Of a DNA stretch of 64,000 nt, positions 18,347-28,739 are shown piece after piece. A program made the position numbers and the translations under genes. Below the pieces are notes generated by a model. It worked only from the letters and a program-made list of their open reading frames with translations, ran no database searches and was not told where the DNA came from. Each line of letters starts with the position of its first letter. Positions within the stretch are counted from its first letter, which is position 1. The stretch lies in contig NZ_JAMQPN010000001.1 of the NCBI RefSeq assembly GCF_026151655.1, positions 310,001 through 374,000 on the forward strand, given 5' to 3'. This stretch comes from Leptospira soteropolitanensis (GTDB lineage: Bacteria; Spirochaetota; Leptospiria; Leptospirales; Leptospiraceae).

Positions 18347-19909
18347 CTAGGAGTTGCTTAAAGTCAATAACTCTTGGGATTGAAATCTAATTTGTTCTAC
18401 GTACTGCTCCAAGTTTCTGGATGCATCCGATATTTGACTCACTTCATCTTCTAAGGATAGGATTCCTTTATTCACTTCAGTTTGTCCCGAAATTTGCTCT
18501 TTCGTACTAAGTGATATTTGTGAAGATAAATCATTTATCTCATTCAAACGAGCCAAAGTATCAAAAATAATTCCCTTTTGTTTTTCAAATAGCTCATGCA
18601 TATAACTAACTTTCTCTGTTGTTATTTCTAATTTTTGAATTTGATTTGTTGTTAATTTCCCTGTTTGGGTGGAAACATCTGCGGCGTTAAAAATAAACTT
18701 TCGAGAATTCCCTACAACTTCCGAAATTATTTTTGCATTTGTCGCAGTAAAGTCGGCAAGTTTGCTTACTTCGCTCGCGACAACCGCAAATCCCTTGCCT
18801 ACATCCCCAGCACGAGCCGCTTCAATCGAAGCATTCAACGCAAGTAGATTAGTCTTCTCACCGATTTCAGCGACAATTTGATTGATTTCATCTACTTTAT
18901 CAAATGAGGATTTAATTGAAGTTAAGTACTCACTGGTTCTATGAGAGACCGTTGCAATTTCTTTTATATCTTTTTTATTTTCATTCGCTAATAAAATTAA
19001 TTCCTGATTGATCTCACTGATCGTTTTAACTAATTGATCTAGCTCGTTCGATCCAGAAAATAAACCTGATATTTTAATATTTTGGTCATTGATGATCTTA
19101 GCATTTGATTCAAAAGAAGAAAACAGTTCTGTGTTGATTGCTGTAACTTGTTCTAGAGATGCAGCTTGGGATTCTAATCTTTCTGCCGTTTTAGAAATAT
19201 AGTTTCCACAACTATGAATCGAAGATTCTAAGCTGATTGCTGCTCCTTGGACCATTTTCTTTTGAACGATTGACTTTTGAAATAAATCCTCTGATTCTTT
19301 TGCTTTCTCTATTCCTTTATCGCTGATTTGAATCAAAAGTGCAATAAGCCTTGAAAGTAATACGCCACTTACAATGATAAATATTCCTTTTATAATTTCA
19401 GCAGAAGTTCCAACATATCCTGGTTGGATATAAAGTGTTGGATCTTCAGTCGGAATTAGTCCACCATAAGAGATAGATATAAAGTACGACAAAAATACAC
19501 CCACACCCGCCAAACATCCATTAAACAATACAAAATTAGGATTTCCTAGAAATCCAGAGTATATTAAATAAAAATACACAACGAGAAGCACTGCAGTGTT
19601 ATTTAAAGCAGACTTTGCTTCTAATGGACCCATACTGCAGTCAATAGATGTATTGATCAAATGAAATCCTATATCTAAAAGGATAATTAATTTATGAAAC
19701 CAATTTGGTGGATTTCCCATTTTTATCCAAAGATAACAGACAGTCGCATAAAAACCCATAACCAAAGTTCCCGAAAGGTGTATCGCAAACATTGTTTGGG
19801 GCATACTATCTTTTGCTCCCAGTAGAGCTGAGAAAAATACAAAAAAGAGAACCATTCTGATTCGATTGACTGTTACTTTTCCATTCTGCCAGAGAGACTC
19901 AATATTCAT
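18347..19909 (-). CDS. Methyl-accepting chemotaxis protein within the catabolic operon
   Basis: A 520-residue chemoreceptor, paralogous to the one at 5052-6617. The N-terminal 200 residues have about six TM segments with the shared landmarks [21 protein letters not shown] and IYSGFLG, and no HAMP is obvious. The signalling domain contains the tip [20 protein letters not shown] and [15 protein letters not shown]. It starts two bases after the stop of the enoyl-CoA hydratase gene, so it is transcribed with the degradation genes. This links it to taxis towards the operon's substrate or to membrane energy changes; the link is inferred from position only. Confidence 0.92.
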   Translation of the reverse strand: MNIESLWQNGKVTVNRIRMVLFFVFFSALLGAKDSMPQTMFAIHLSGTLVMGFYATVCYLWIKMGNPPNWFHKLIILLDIGFHLINTSIDCSMGPLEAKSALNNTAVLLVVYFYLIYSGFLGNPNFVLFNGCLAGVGVFLSYFISISYGGLIPTEDPTLYIQPGYVGTSAEIIKGIFIIVSGVLLSRLIALLIQISDKGIEKAKESEDLFQKSIVQKKMVQGAAISLESSIHSCGNYISKTAERLESQAASLEQVTAINTELFSSFESNAKIINDQNIKISGLFSGSNELDQLVKTISEINQELILLANENKKDIKEIATVSHRTSEYLTSIKSSFDKVDEINQIVAEIGEKTNLLALNASIEAARAGDVGKGFAVVASEVSKLADFTATNAKIISEVVGNSRKFIFNAADVSTQTGKLTTNQIQKLEITTEKVSYMHELFEKQKGIIFDTLARLNEINDLSSQISLSTKEQISGQTEVNKGILSLEDEVSQISDASRNLEQYVEQIRFQSQELLTLSNS

Positions 19910-19911
19910 TG

Positions 19912-20697
19912 TTAGTTACCAGTAAAAACAGGTTTGCGCTGATTCGTAAAACTATCTAAAGCTTCTTTTAAATCTGAAGAATCTAAAATCTGAGATTGTA
20001 ATTCGATTTCTAATTCCAAACTTTGGTCTAAAGGAATTTTATCTCCCTGTTGAATAATTTGTTTCGTAATAGAAATTGTTTTAGGAGGTAAAGATTTAAA
20101 CTTATTTGCAAATTGTTTCACAGAGTCTTCCAAATTATCAGGAGACACTACTTTAGTGACCAAGTTAAGTTGTAATGCTTTTTCTGGGTTAAATTTTTCA
20201 CCTAACATAACCAATTCATTTGTTGCTGCCACGCCAGCATTACGAGTAATCCGATTCGTTCCCATAAGTACTGTTAAACCTAGTTTAACAAGCGGAATTG
20301 AAAATACTGATTTTTCACTAGCAATTCTAAAATCGCAGCATAAACTCAACATAAAACCACCACCCATACAAAATCCTTGTAATTTGGCAATTGTTGGCTT
20401 TTTGATATTTTCAAATGCTGTAAAACAACTTTGCATTTCTCTCATGTGATGTTTAAATTCTTCAGAATTAATTTCAGTCACTTTGTTTAAGATGTCAATG
20501 TTAACACCTGAAGAAAAATGTTTTCCAGCACCCTGCAAAATGATGACCCAGACATTTTGATTTTCATCCAGTTCTTTACTAATTTTCTTTAGTTCAAAAA
20601 GAGAATCCATATTCATCACATTCAAATCATTGGTTTGCAATGTAATTGTTGCGATTCGATCTTCTATACTTATATTCCAAGATTTATAAGTTTGCAC
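19912..20697 (-). CDS. Enoyl-CoA hydratase/isomerase-family protein
   Basis: A 261-residue crotonase-fold protein. It has the first oxyanion segment [15 protein letters not shown] (about 55-69) and the second, [23 protein letters not shown] (about 104-126), which form the CoA thioester oxyanion hole. The usual catalytic glutamates of hydratases are not clearly present: the position after GGG...D is [12 protein letters not shown], so isomerase or another crotonase activity is possible. It sits between acyl-CoA ligase (11 bp) and chemoreceptor (2 bp) in the long operon, consistent with a beta-oxidation-like step. Confidence 0.85.
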   Translation of the reverse strand: MQTYKSWNISIEDRIATITLQTNDLNVMNMDSLFELKKISKELDENQNVWVIILQGAGKHFSSGVNIDILNKVTEINSEEFKHHMREMQSCFTAFENIKKPTIAKLQGFCMGGGFMLSLCCDFRIASEKSVFSIPLVKLGLTVLMGTNRITRNAGVAATNELVMLGEKFNPEKALQLNLVTKVVSPDNLEDSVKQFANKFKSLPPKTISITKQIIQQGDKIPLDQSLELEIELQSQILDSSDLKEALDSFTNQRKPVFTGN

Positions 20698-20708
20698 TGA
20701 AATTCTCC

Positions 20709-22640
20709 CTATTTACGATACATAGATTCAATTTCATTGTGATACTTTTCTTGAACTCTATTCCGTTTAACTTTTTGTGTTTGGGTTAATTCATCATGCA
20801 CTACAAAAGGATTTTGTAAGATGTAAATATTTGAAATTCTTTCGAACGATTTGAATCCATTTTTATCTGAAATATACTTCTTCACTTCTTCTTTGATTAA
20901 TTTTTGCAAATTTTCTTCTTCATTGTAGATACTGTGATTCAAATCCAAAGATATTGAATGTAAATTTAAGTAGGATTGGACTTTTTCAAGATTTAAGAGA
21001 ATTAAAACGGATAATGTTTTTTTATCTTGTCCTACAACAACTGCTTGCTCTATATACTCGCTTTGCTTTAAACAAATCTCAATTGGTTCTGGTTCCACAT
21101 TTTCACCGCCAGAGAGAACAATTGTATCTTTTGCTCTACCAGCAAACTTAAGTGAACCTTGAGCTGTATAAACAAGTAAGTCTCCTGAATTTAACCAACG
21201 ATCAGCAGTTAAAACGGCTTTTGTTTTTTCCTCCTCTAAATAGTAGCCTTTCATATTATGAAATCCATGATGGAGTGCTACACCCTTGATTCCAGGTTTT
21301 GTGATTTCTTTTCCATATTCATCAATGAGTTTGATAGTTACTCCTTCAATAGGTTTCCCAACATTACCCACTGAAAAATCATTATAATGCCTTATAGTGG
21401 AGACACCTGAATTTTCTGTCATTCCGTAGACTTCTAAAATTGGCATTCCGATCGCATACATAAAACGATCTACTTCAGCTTGTAGTGCTCCAGCACCCGC
21501 AAAAGCATAACGCAATCTACCACCTAATACAGATAATATTTTTGATAAGATTAATTTTGAAATAGGAAGCAAGGGAAGATACATCACTAGTTTTATAAAA
21601 TGAAAAACTTGAGAAAGAAATTGAATATTTGTTTTTGGTGAGTTTAACCTCGGAATTTTATCAAAGGCAAGGTCATAACAAATAGAAAAATTAACGGAGT
21701 TCCAAACAAGTAATTTCAAAAAGTACTTTTTGAAGATATTGCTTTTGTTAATGCTATCCCTGATTTTATCATAAAAACTTTCCCATACACGAGGAACGGT
21801 AAATAAAATCGTTGGTTTTGCTTTTGCTAAATCTTTTCCTAACTCGGCGACTGTTGTAAAAGCAATTTTGATACCAGAATAAAAACAAATTGTTTCAAAA
21901 ATTCTTTCGCCGCTGTGCCAAGGTGGAAGAAATCCCAATGTTACATCACCTTCACCAACACTTACACCTGTTTTTCGAAATTCAGCTACTAGAGAATGAA
22001 TTTCGAAAAGTATGCTTCCATGTGTTAACATGACACCTTTTGGTTTTCCTGTTGTACCCGAAGTATAAATGATGGTAGCTAAATCTTCTTCCTGAATTTT
22101 TTTACCTCTCGAATGAAACTTATCATCACTAATAGAAACTCCAGCTCTCTTCAATTCAGAAAAATTTAAAATTGGAAAACCTAACTCAGTATTTTCACTT
22201 CGATTTTCCCCAAATAAAATAATAGTTTCGATTTTTAATTTTTTTAATTCAGGCAAAAACTTTAGAAATGTTTTTTCGTTTTCAATAAAGACAATTTTAC
22301 AGTTTGCATGAGCTAAAATATATGCAATATCGTCGAAAGTAGCATCCGTTCCTCTGGGAACATCCACACATCCAATATTTGTAATCGCCATACTTACTTG
22401 TAACCATTGATGGCCTACATCAGCTATAATCCCAATTCTATCTCCAGAGTTTGCATTTAAGTAAAGTAGGCCCCTGGATAAACTTTCCACCGAAGAAACA
22501 AATTCATTATAACTAATATCAGAATAAATTTTTTTGCCATCTTTATAACTTTGAACTGGAAGATCACCATATAGCCGTCTTCCTTCTTGTACTAAGTTAT
22601 AAAGAGTTCTTTTTTCTAAATTGGGAACTTTCATATACAT
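20709..22640 (-). CDS. Long-chain acyl-CoA ligase (AMP-forming)
   Basis: A 643-residue ANL-superfamily ligase of the long-chain fatty acid CoA ligase type. Diagnostic motifs are the P-loop TIIYTSGTTGKPKGVMLTHG, LGFLPPWHSGERIFE, the adenine-binding segment EVYGMTENSG, the hinge region WLNSGDLLVYTAQGSLKFAGRAKDTI and the late SGGENVEPEPIE. The catalytic C-terminal lysine region (NGFKSFERISNIYI) is present. It activates a carboxylic acid to its CoA ester at the membrane. The gene starts two bases downstream of the SDR stop and is followed after 11 bp by the hydratase gene. An alternative start is Met3. Confidence 0.9.
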   Translation of the reverse strand: MYMKVPNLEKRTLYNLVQEGRRLYGDLPVQSYKDGKKIYSDISYNEFVSSVESLSRGLLYLNANSGDRIGIIADVGHQWLQVSMAITNIGCVDVPRGTDATFDDIAYILAHANCKIVFIENEKTFLKFLPELKKLKIETIILFGENRSENTELGFPILNFSELKRAGVSISDDKFHSRGKKIQEEDLATIIYTSGTTGKPKGVMLTHGSILFEIHSLVAEFRKTGVSVGEGDVTLGFLPPWHSGERIFETICFYSGIKIAFTTVAELGKDLAKAKPTILFTVPRVWESFYDKIRDSINKSNIFKKYFLKLLVWNSVNFSICYDLAFDKIPRLNSPKTNIQFLSQVFHFIKLVMYLPLLPISKLILSKILSVLGGRLRYAFAGAGALQAEVDRFMYAIGMPILEVYGMTENSGVSTIRHYNDFSVGNVGKPIEGVTIKLIDEYGKEITKPGIKGVALHHGFHNMKGYYLEEEKTKAVLTADRWLNSGDLLVYTAQGSLKFAGRAKDTIVLSGGENVEPEPIEICLKQSEYIEQAVVVGQDKKTLSVLILLNLEKVQSYLNLHSISLDLNHSIYNEEENLQKLIKEEVKKYISDKNGFKSFERISNIYILQNPFVVHDELTQTQKVKRNRVQEKYHNEIESMYRK

Positions 22641-22642
22641 TC

Positions 22643-23473
22643 CTAAACATTTATATTCATATGGTTTAACAAAATTTTATCTTTTAGTTTTTGTGGTAAA
22701 AACCGATTGAGACCCAAAAAGAAAGTGCTCATAAAATCAACTTGGTTAAATAACTTTGGTTTATTAGAAACGATAACCTTTACAATCTTTTCCGCCGCTT
22801 GAATAGGATTCGTAGCTGTTCGAATCAAATCATTATCTCTATCAATAAAGCGAACACAACGATCATAATATGGTGAATTCTTTTCAGGTAACTTTTGAGC
22901 TTTTGCTGCAAAGTTAGTGGATACTTGCGCAGGTTGTATCATTGCCACTTGAATGCCAAATGAAGTTACCTCGTAACGTAAGGAAGATACCATTCCCTCA
23001 ATTGCAAATTTTGTGGCCGAATAAATTGATTCAAATGGAAAAGGGACTTGGCCCACGAGGGAGGACATTACAACCAGTTTTCCTTTTTTAGCGATACGCA
23101 TAGAAGGAAGGAAAGCCTGTAAAAGTCTTGCACAACCGATGACATTGATATCAAAACATTGGAGGGCTTTGTTCAGATCAACTTCCTCAAAGGGACCAAA
23201 AAAACCTATCCCTACATTGGAAACGACTGTTTCCACGTTACCGAATTTTTTTAAAACGGTATCTTTGAATTTAACGATTTTTTCAGACTCGGTAATACTT
23301 ATTGGTTCTAAATGAAATTTTGCATTTAACTTAGTTAATTCGGAAGCCAAACTATCTAAATATTTTTTTTCAATATCAAATCCGCAAATGGTGTACCCTT
23401 TGGCCGCTAACATAAGGGAAACTTCCCTACCCATTCCTTGCGCTATTCCGCTAATTACTATGACTTTACTCAT
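22643..23473 (-). CDS. Short-chain dehydrogenase/reductase
   Basis: A 276-residue classical SDR. The cofactor site reads ISGIAQGMGREVS (7-19), a variant of TGxxxGxG. NVGIGFFG corresponds to the NNAG motif, and the catalytic set is the Ser in VMSSLVGQ and YSATK (about 151-155). It would oxidise a hydroxyl or reduce a carbonyl with NAD(P). In context it may act on a beta-hydroxyacyl-CoA or an alcohol generated by the GMC enzyme. It is preceded by an aaaggagataagaaaaATG ribosome binding site and is the sixth gene of the operon. Confidence 0.88.
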   Translation of the reverse strand: MSKVIVISGIAQGMGREVSLMLAAKGYTICGFDIEKKYLDSLASELTKLNAKFHLEPISITESEKIVKFKDTVLKKFGNVETVVSNVGIGFFGPFEEVDLNKALQCFDINVIGCARLLQAFLPSMRIAKKGKLVVMSSLVGQVPFPFESIYSATKFAIEGMVSSLRYEVTSFGIQVAMIQPAQVSTNFAAKAQKLPEKNSPYYDRCVRFIDRDNDLIRTATNPIQAAEKIVKVIVSNKPKLFNQVDFMSTFFLGLNRFLPQKLKDKILLNHMNINV

Positions 23474-23495
23474 TTTTCTTATCTCCTTTCTAAAA

Positions 23496-24458
23496 TTATT
23501 TCATACTTAAAATTGAATTTTCGAAATCAGGATATTTCAAAGTATAACCGACTGATTTCAATTTACGATTATCCATATAATAATCATTGTATAGATATTT
23601 GATTGCTTCATATTCCAAATCAGGAATTTTCCCTCTCAATTTGGCAATAGGTTCTTCTAACTTTGCCAATACCTTAAGGAAAGATAAAGGAATATGAATT
23701 TTATTAATCTTCGAACCGAACGCTTCTGCAGCTAAACTTAAAGCATCTTCTAAACTTGGATGGCTATCATCTGCTATATTAAAAACTTCACCAAACAGAG
23801 ATTCGTTCTCCGATAAGTAAATCGCAGCAGACGCTACGTCCTCTACCCTAATATTTGCTAACCTTTGTTTTCCATTTCCAGGAATACCTGCAATTTTTCC
23901 TGGTCTTGAAAATACTTTTCCTGCCCCATCATTGCAACCAGGACCATAAACTGTACAAGGTCTTAAAATCACTGCCTTAAGTCCTTTTGGAATCTTATTA
24001 TTTACAATTTGTTCGCCGTCATATTTACTTTTACCATAAGAATCCAAAGGAAAACAGAGATCCGTTTCTTGAAATGGATTACCTTTGTATATCCCATATA
24101 CACTCGAAGAACTAAAGTGTATGTATGCCTTTACCTTTTTTTCTAATGCTAAATCTGTGATTTTATCTACAGCGTTTACATTGATAGGTTTTAAAGTTTC
24201 ATAAGGTGTACTTAAATTACAAATCCCAGCCACATGAAAGATTCGATCTACTCCATCTAATAAAGGCCGAAGTTCCTCTTCTTTACGAATGTCCGATTTA
24301 AAAAATTCAATATTTGGATTCTTTAAAGATTGAATTCGATCGTTCCGTAAATCAGTTACTCGAATTTTTAACTTCGGGTCTTTCGAAAGTTCTTTCAGGA
24401 GTTCAAAACCAATAAAGCCATTCGCTCCTGTAATTAAAGTTGTAGCTGTAAATTTCAT
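23496..24458 (-). CDS. NAD-dependent epimerase/3-beta-HSD-like dehydrogenase
   Basis: A 320-residue extended SDR. It begins with ITGANGFIGFELLKEL (9-24), has SSSSVYGIY for the catalytic Ser/Thr region and YGKSK for the Tyr-Lys pair. The remainder (RPCTVYGPG, ANIRVEDVASAAIYL, FNIADD) resembles the 3-beta-hydroxysteroid dehydrogenase and NAD-sugar epimerase branch. In this operon with a GMC oxidase and BASS transporter, a sterol- or terpenoid-alcohol dehydrogenase role is attractive, but motif reading alone cannot exclude a sugar epimerase. It starts one base after the acyl-CoA dehydrogenase stop. Confidence 0.83.
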   Translation of the reverse strand: MKFTATTLITGANGFIGFELLKELSKDPKLKIRVTDLRNDRIQSLKNPNIEFFKSDIRKEEELRPLLDGVDRIFHVAGICNLSTPYETLKPINVNAVDKITDLALEKKVKAYIHFSSSSVYGIYKGNPFQETDLCFPLDSYGKSKYDGEQIVNNKIPKGLKAVILRPCTVYGPGCNDGAGKVFSRPGKIAGIPGNGKQRLANIRVEDVASAAIYLSENESLFGEVFNIADDSHPSLEDALSLAAEAFGSKINKIHIPLSFLKVLAKLEEPIAKLRGKIPDLEYEAIKYLYNDYYMDNRKLKSVGYTLKYPDFENSILSMK

Positions 24459-24459
24459 A

Positions 24460-25587
24460 TTAATAGTGATAAGAGGGTCTTAATATTTCACGAGCAACAT
24501 TGTTTAACATCACTTCTGAGCTTCCACCGCCCGCTAATAGGGATTTTACCTCTCTCACATAACGATCATAGGGGCGATTTCTGTAACAAGCATGAGAACC
24601 CGTTAATGTGAATGCTTTATTAACTGTTTCATCTGCAACGACACCAGCAAGATACTTTGCAATTGAAGTTTCTAGATTGTGATTTACTTTTTGATCATGT
24701 AACCAAGCTGCTTGGTTTCTAGCAAGTTTTGCCGCCTCTAATTCAGAAGTAAGCTTAGCGATAATCCATTGAATTCCTTGAAAATCAGAAACTCTATTTT
24801 CACCTACCTTTCTAGATTTTGTAAATGACACCGCATGATCTAAACAGCCACGAGCAATACCAATTAGTTGCGATGCAACACCAAGACGACTAAGTTTAAA
24901 AATTGCCATGAAGGTTTCAATTCCTCTACCTTCTCTTCCTAAAACACTATCAGCAGGAATTCGACAATCTTCAAAATGTACATCATACATAGGTGCAGAT
25001 CGTAATCCTATAGGATCTTGTTTCTCATAACGAATTCCTTTTGAATCTTTATCTACCAAGAACTCCGTTAATCCTTTGTCGGTTTTTGCTAATACCATCA
25101 TTAGCTGAGCTTCTTTTCCCAAATTAATATGAACTTTTAATCCATTTAAAACCCATTCATTTCCATCTTTTACAGCAGTGGTTTGAATATTTTGAAAAGA
25201 AGATCCTGCATCTGGTTCAGAGATAGCTTGAGCAGCCATTATCTTTCCTTTCGCAAGTTCTGGTAACCATTTTCGTTTTTGTTCTTCGGTTCCCACTGCT
25301 AACAAACCTTGCTGAGCTTGTATTAAATTCTGAGGACCATAAACTAGTTCTTTGGCAGTTTCTTCCATAATTATTGTATATTCTAATGCGCCTTTTCCCA
25401 TTCCGCCGTATTCCTCTGGGACAATTACACCAGTCCAACCTCTTTCACCTAACGCACTTAATACGTCCCATGAAAATTCACTATCACGTTCTTCGATTTC
25501 TCTTCTAGGATCGTCACCAGCAATCTTTGCGTAGGCCGCTACAGCTTCCCGTAATTTGTTTTGTTCCTCTGAAAAATAAAAATTCAT
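24460..25587 (-). CDS. Acyl-CoA dehydrogenase
   Basis: A 375-residue flavoenzyme of the acyl-CoA dehydrogenase family. It shows the N-terminal helical domain ([20 protein letters not shown]), the flavin/substrate segment [14 protein letters not shown], the middle barrel around [17 protein letters not shown], and the C-terminal helical domain ending [20 protein letters not shown]. It introduces the alpha-beta double bond in acyl-CoA esters. I place the start at 25587, where aaggaacaagtaaaATG gives a ribosome binding site and an ATGA overlap with the upstream BASS gene; the longer frame to 25689 would run deep into that gene with non-conserved sequence. Confidence 0.9.
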   Translation of the reverse strand: MNFYFSEEQNKLREAVAAYAKIAGDDPRREIEERDSEFSWDVLSALGERGWTGVIVPEEYGGMGKGALEYTIIMEETAKELVYGPQNLIQAQQGLLAVGTEEQKRKWLPELAKGKIMAAQAISEPDAGSSFQNIQTTAVKDGNEWVLNGLKVHINLGKEAQLMMVLAKTDKGLTEFLVDKDSKGIRYEKQDPIGLRSAPMYDVHFEDCRIPADSVLGREGRGIETFMAIFKLSRLGVASQLIGIARGCLDHAVSFTKSRKVGENRVSDFQGIQWIIAKLTSELEAAKLARNQAAWLHDQKVNHNLETSIAKYLAGVVADETVNKAFTLTGSHACYRNRPYDRYVREVKSLLAGGGSSEVMLNNVAREILRPSYHY

Positions 25588-26465
25588 TTTACTTGTTCCT
25601 TTTGGTTTTTCTTCGATTTTAAATAAAAGAATAAAGTGGCGATTGATGATGTGACAGGAACGAATAATGCGTATAACAATGGCATCCACAAAATCTCATT
25701 CACCAAAACAGGCGGAAAACTGAGTAAAATTACCGCTATGGTAAGAGGACCATTTTGAATCCCAGTTTCTAAAGAAACTGTTGTACTTTGCTTTATTGTT
25801 AAATTAAATAACTTGCTTAGAGTATAACCAAATACATAACCTAAAACAGTAATCAAAATGGCAGAAACATACATTGCGATAGTAGTTTCTTTAAGAATTT
25901 CAATATTTTTAGGAACCATTACGATCAAAAGAAAAAGAATCATAAGAATTCCTAACACACTTCCAATTTTCTCAATTTTTAACGCCAACCTTATGTTAGC
26001 TGATCTAATTTTGATTCCGATTAAAACTGGAAAAATCAAAACAACAATTGAGCCTATAATGCTTTTATATGGAATTTGAATTTGATCAACGTTGAATCCA
26101 GAACAATACAACCAAAACAAAAATGGCATCATCACTATCGCCAGAATTGTAGAAGCAATGGTCATGCTAATACTAAGTGCAACATCACCTTTTGCGTAAT
26201 AAGTTAATAAATTTGAGGTAGTTCCACCAGGAGTACATCCAACTAAAATCAGACCAATGGCAAATGATGGAGAAAGTCCAAATCCTTTAGCTAATCCAAA
26301 TGCAATTAAAGGCATAAATCCAAATTGTGACAACATTCCAATCAATAATGGCTTTTTCGAATGAACTGCTTTTTTAAAATTTTCTAAAGTTAAGGTTGTA
26401 CCCATCGCAACCATTAGAAAAAAAATCATAGAAGCAAATAATATTTCTTCGATTCTTGTAAGCAT
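25584..26465 (-). CDS. Bile acid:sodium symporter-family transporter (operon copy)
   Basis: A 293-residue BASS-type membrane protein with about nine or ten hydrophobic segments. Key features are [24 protein letters not shown] (about 71-94), [17 protein letters not shown], and the paired motif [19 protein letters not shown] (about 228-246). The lysine-rich C terminus is probably cytoplasmic. Being third in the operon, it is the best candidate for importing the organic anion that the operon degrades. It starts four bases downstream of the GMC gene stop and overlaps the acyl-CoA dehydrogenase start by ATGA. It is divergent in sequence from the other BASS protein at 12253. Confidence 0.88.
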   Translation of the reverse strand: MLTRIEEILFASMIFFLMVAMGTTLTLENFKKAVHSKKPLLIGMLSQFGFMPLIAFGLAKGFGLSPSFAIGLILVGCTPGGTTSNLLTYYAKGDVALSISMTIASTILAIVMMPFLFWLYCSGFNVDQIQIPYKSIIGSIVVLIFPVLIGIKIRSANIRLALKIEKIGSVLGILMILFLLIVMVPKNIEILKETTIAMYVSAILITVLGYVFGYTLSKLFNLTIKQSTTVSLETGIQNGPLTIAVILLSFPPVLVNEILWMPLLYALFVPVTSSIATLFFYLKSKKNQKEQVK

Positions 26466-26469
26466 GATT

Positions 26470-28011
26470 TTACTTTAGTTCTTTCGCCAATTGAGTGGCA
26501 AGTTTCGATGCAATTGCGTAAATAGTAAAACTTGGATTTACTCCAAGGCTTGTTGGGAAAATAGAACCGTCGATTACTGATAAGTTTTTTAAATGGTGAA
26601 ATTTTCCGAATGCATCTACGACAGATGTATTTGGATTTTTACCCATCGGATTACCACCTAACGGGTGAGTTGAATTTACAACAGTGTTTGGAGATTGTAT
26701 TGTCATTGATTCAATTCCACTTTTTGCCTCAATCCAGGAAGCAAAAGGATTCACAGCATTGTTTGCAGGAACAACAGTCTTTGCTCCAGCAGCAAACTGA
26801 CATTCCGCCATTGATAAATACGACCTTCTTATACCATCGATCAGGTAGTCATTCAATGGATAATCGAGTATCGGATAACCCGCATCATTCAAACTTACCG
26901 TTCCACCAAGACTTTCTTCATTAAACCCATCCCTAATTTGTGACACTAATACGTGTAAGTTAGGATAACTTTTTACATATGCCTCAAACTCTTCGCCAAC
27001 TAACTTGCGTAAATTCATTAGTACAATTGGTTGTGCACCCACTGCTTCTATGTTATAACCAGCTCTTCCTGTAACCCCATTCTTCCATAAGAATTCATCA
27101 GAAGCCACAGATTGGGGAGCTCCAAAAAATCCATAAACAGGGGATGGCATTTCTGCTACCGAATAGTTATGCAATTGTACAAAAGTTCTTTTCCCAATCA
27201 ATTGATACGGATCAGGGAGTTTGGATCGCAGAAGTAAAGCAGGAGAATTTATGGCTCCGGCACTGGTAATAAAATGTTTTGCAAACAATCTAATTTTTGG
27301 TGTTCCATTCTTACGAATTACTGAAGGAGAACAAATCAAATGATCGATTTGATTCTCTCTCCATTCGTAGCGAACAGCCTTGGTATTGTACAACAAGGTA
27401 GTTTTTTCTTTTAGAGCCGCAGGAATTGTAGTCACTAGTTGGCTTTGCTTCGCATCAACCGGACAACCCAACCCACAATAACCTAACATGTGACAATTTT
27501 TAACATTACGCGGAATCGCACTATATCGCCATCCAAGCTTTTTTGCACCTAAACTGAGTAAGTTGTTATTCTGGTTATGAGCTTCCCATGTATGAATGGA
27601 AAGCCTTTTTGATGCAATATCAAACCAAGGTTCTAATTCTTCCAAACTATAACCTGGAATACCTAAATCATTTTGCCAATATTCTAAAGTTTCCTTTGGC
27701 GTTTTGATACAAGTAGTCCAATTGACCACTGTGGATCCACCCACCGTCCTTCCTTGTACAACGGTAAAAGCTTTATCTTTTGTTGGCCGAGTTGCACCTT
27801 CAAAGTATAGGCGATTAAAGGTAGAAAGCTCCTTTAGATCAAAGTCTTTACTCGTTTCATAATTTCCTTCTTCAACGATAATTACTTTGTATCCTGCTTT
27901 GGATAAAATCTCTGCACTAGTTCCACCGCCAGCTCCTGATCCAACGATAACAAAATCCGCTTCTAAATCTAAATCCTTCTCTAGATATGAAACATTAATT
28001 AATTTATCCAT
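26470..28011 (-). CDS. GMC-family oxidoreductase
   Basis: A 513-residue FAD-dependent GMC enzyme. The FAD motif [13 protein letters not shown] (24-36) is followed by EEG at 47-49, the second GMC signature [12 protein letters not shown] (87-98), and the C-terminal catalytic His/Asn segments [11 protein letters not shown] and [11 protein letters not shown] cysteine motif C173-x5-C179-x3-C183 followed by AKQSQL resembles the one in long-chain fatty-alcohol oxidases. Alcohol oxidation to aldehyde is the likely reaction. It overlaps the upstream small-subunit gene by 8 bp and is paralogous to 36964-38535. No signal peptide is seen; it might be exported piggyback with the Tat partner. Confidence 0.9.
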   Translation of the reverse strand: MDKLINVSYLEKDLDLEADFVIVGSGAGGGTSAEILSKAGYKVIIVEEGNYETSKDFDLKELSTFNRLYFEGATRPTKDKAFTVVQGRTVGGSTVVNWTTCIKTPKETLEYWQNDLGIPGYSLEELEPWFDIASKRLSIHTWEAHNQNNNLLSLGAKKLGWRYSAIPRNVKNCHMLGYCGLGCPVDAKQSQLVTTIPAALKEKTTLLYNTKAVRYEWRENQIDHLICSPSVIRKNGTPKIRLFAKHFITSAGAINSPALLLRSKLPDPYQLIGKRTFVQLHNYSVAEMPSPVYGFFGAPQSVASDEFLWKNGVTGRAGYNIEAVGAQPIVLMNLRKLVGEEFEAYVKSYPNLHVLVSQIRDGFNEESLGGTVSLNDAGYPILDYPLNDYLIDGIRRSYLSMAECQFAAGAKTVVPANNAVNPFASWIEAKSGIESMTIQSPNTVVNSTHPLGGNPMGKNPNTSVVDAFGKFHHLKNLSVIDGSIFPTSLGVNPSFTIYAIASKLATQLAKELK

Positions 28012-28570
28012 GACGTAATCCTAATGCATGTTCTGGACCTGGATATCCGACATGTTTCCATGAGTAAGATGAATCAAAATATCCAATCGTAATCATGGAT
28101 TGTAAAAAGAAGAATAATGAACGAAATAAGCTGATATACGACATCTTCCATTGGTTTAACGTTTTGATAACGACCGTTCTATCCGTTAATTCCCAATGGG
28201 AACCAGATCCAAACAAATACCATCTAACAAATCTTAAATTCAAGAAATGAATGGCTTCCAATATCTCTTCTTGAGTATGAATAGGAAGAGAATTCAAATA
28301 AGAATCAATGCCAAGGATGACTTCATTGATAACCTTTTCTTTTTCTATAGCTTCGCTGGGTAGAAAGTGAAAAATTAGTGCTTCGCTCAGATGAGCAAAG
28401 ATTTCTTGAGCATCGGAATCTAAAAAATGGCAGTTAATTCCCCTACTGGTAATCACCTGGTTTGTGGATGGTTTACATTTCCATGTAGAAAGAAACAGGA
28501 ATACCGCGCCAAGAGCAGATGTTTTGACAACCGTTCGCCTAGAAATTAGATTTTTTCTCGAAATTGCCAT
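28004..28570 (-). CDS. Gluconate 2-dehydrogenase subunit 3-like Tat protein
   Basis: About 188 residues with the twin-arginine signal SRRTVVKTSALGAVFLFLS near the N terminus, followed by a Cys (STWKC) that could be a lipobox. The mature part is helical ([47 protein letters not shown]) and resembles the small subunit that pairs with GMC dehydrogenases such as gluconate 2-dehydrogenase. I choose the start at 28570 because it gives a normal Tat leader; the longer start at 28615 lies inside the perfect palindrome at 28602-28617. It is the first gene of the ten-gene operon. Confidence 0.72.
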   Translation of the reverse strand: MAISRKNLISRRTVVKTSALGAVFLFLSTWKCKPSTNQVITSRGINCHFLDSDAQEIFAHLSEALIFHFLPSEAIEKEKVINEVILGIDSYLNSLPIHTQEEILEAIHFLNLRFVRWYLFGSGSHWELTDRTVVIKTLNQWKMSYISLFRSLFFFLQSMITIGYFDSSYSWKHVGYPGPEHALGLRHG

Positions 28571-28601
28571 CGTAAATCCGTATTCACCCTCGTAAAATAA
28601 T

Positions 28602-28617
28602 GAATGAATATTCATTC
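28602..28617. promoter_or_regulatory. FadR-type palindromic operator
   Basis: gaatgaatattcattc is a perfect 16-bp palindrome. With flanks (28601-28618) it matches the Bacillus FadR consensus TGAATGAMTANTCATTCA, as I recall it, at 17 of 18 positions. It lies between the ten-gene operon and the divergent tetR gene at 28740, 32 bp before the operon start at 28570. It probably blocks transcription until an acyl-CoA or similar ligand binds the regulator. Confidence 0.75.
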
Positions 28618-28739
28618 CTTTTTTTACTTTACAAGTACTTTTTTAAAAAAAGAATGAAACGAAAGGGATTTTGGGATTCAATGATCCCAATTGAAAAAGG
28701 AACAAAACATCCAAACTGTTTGGATGGAAGTGAGTATCA

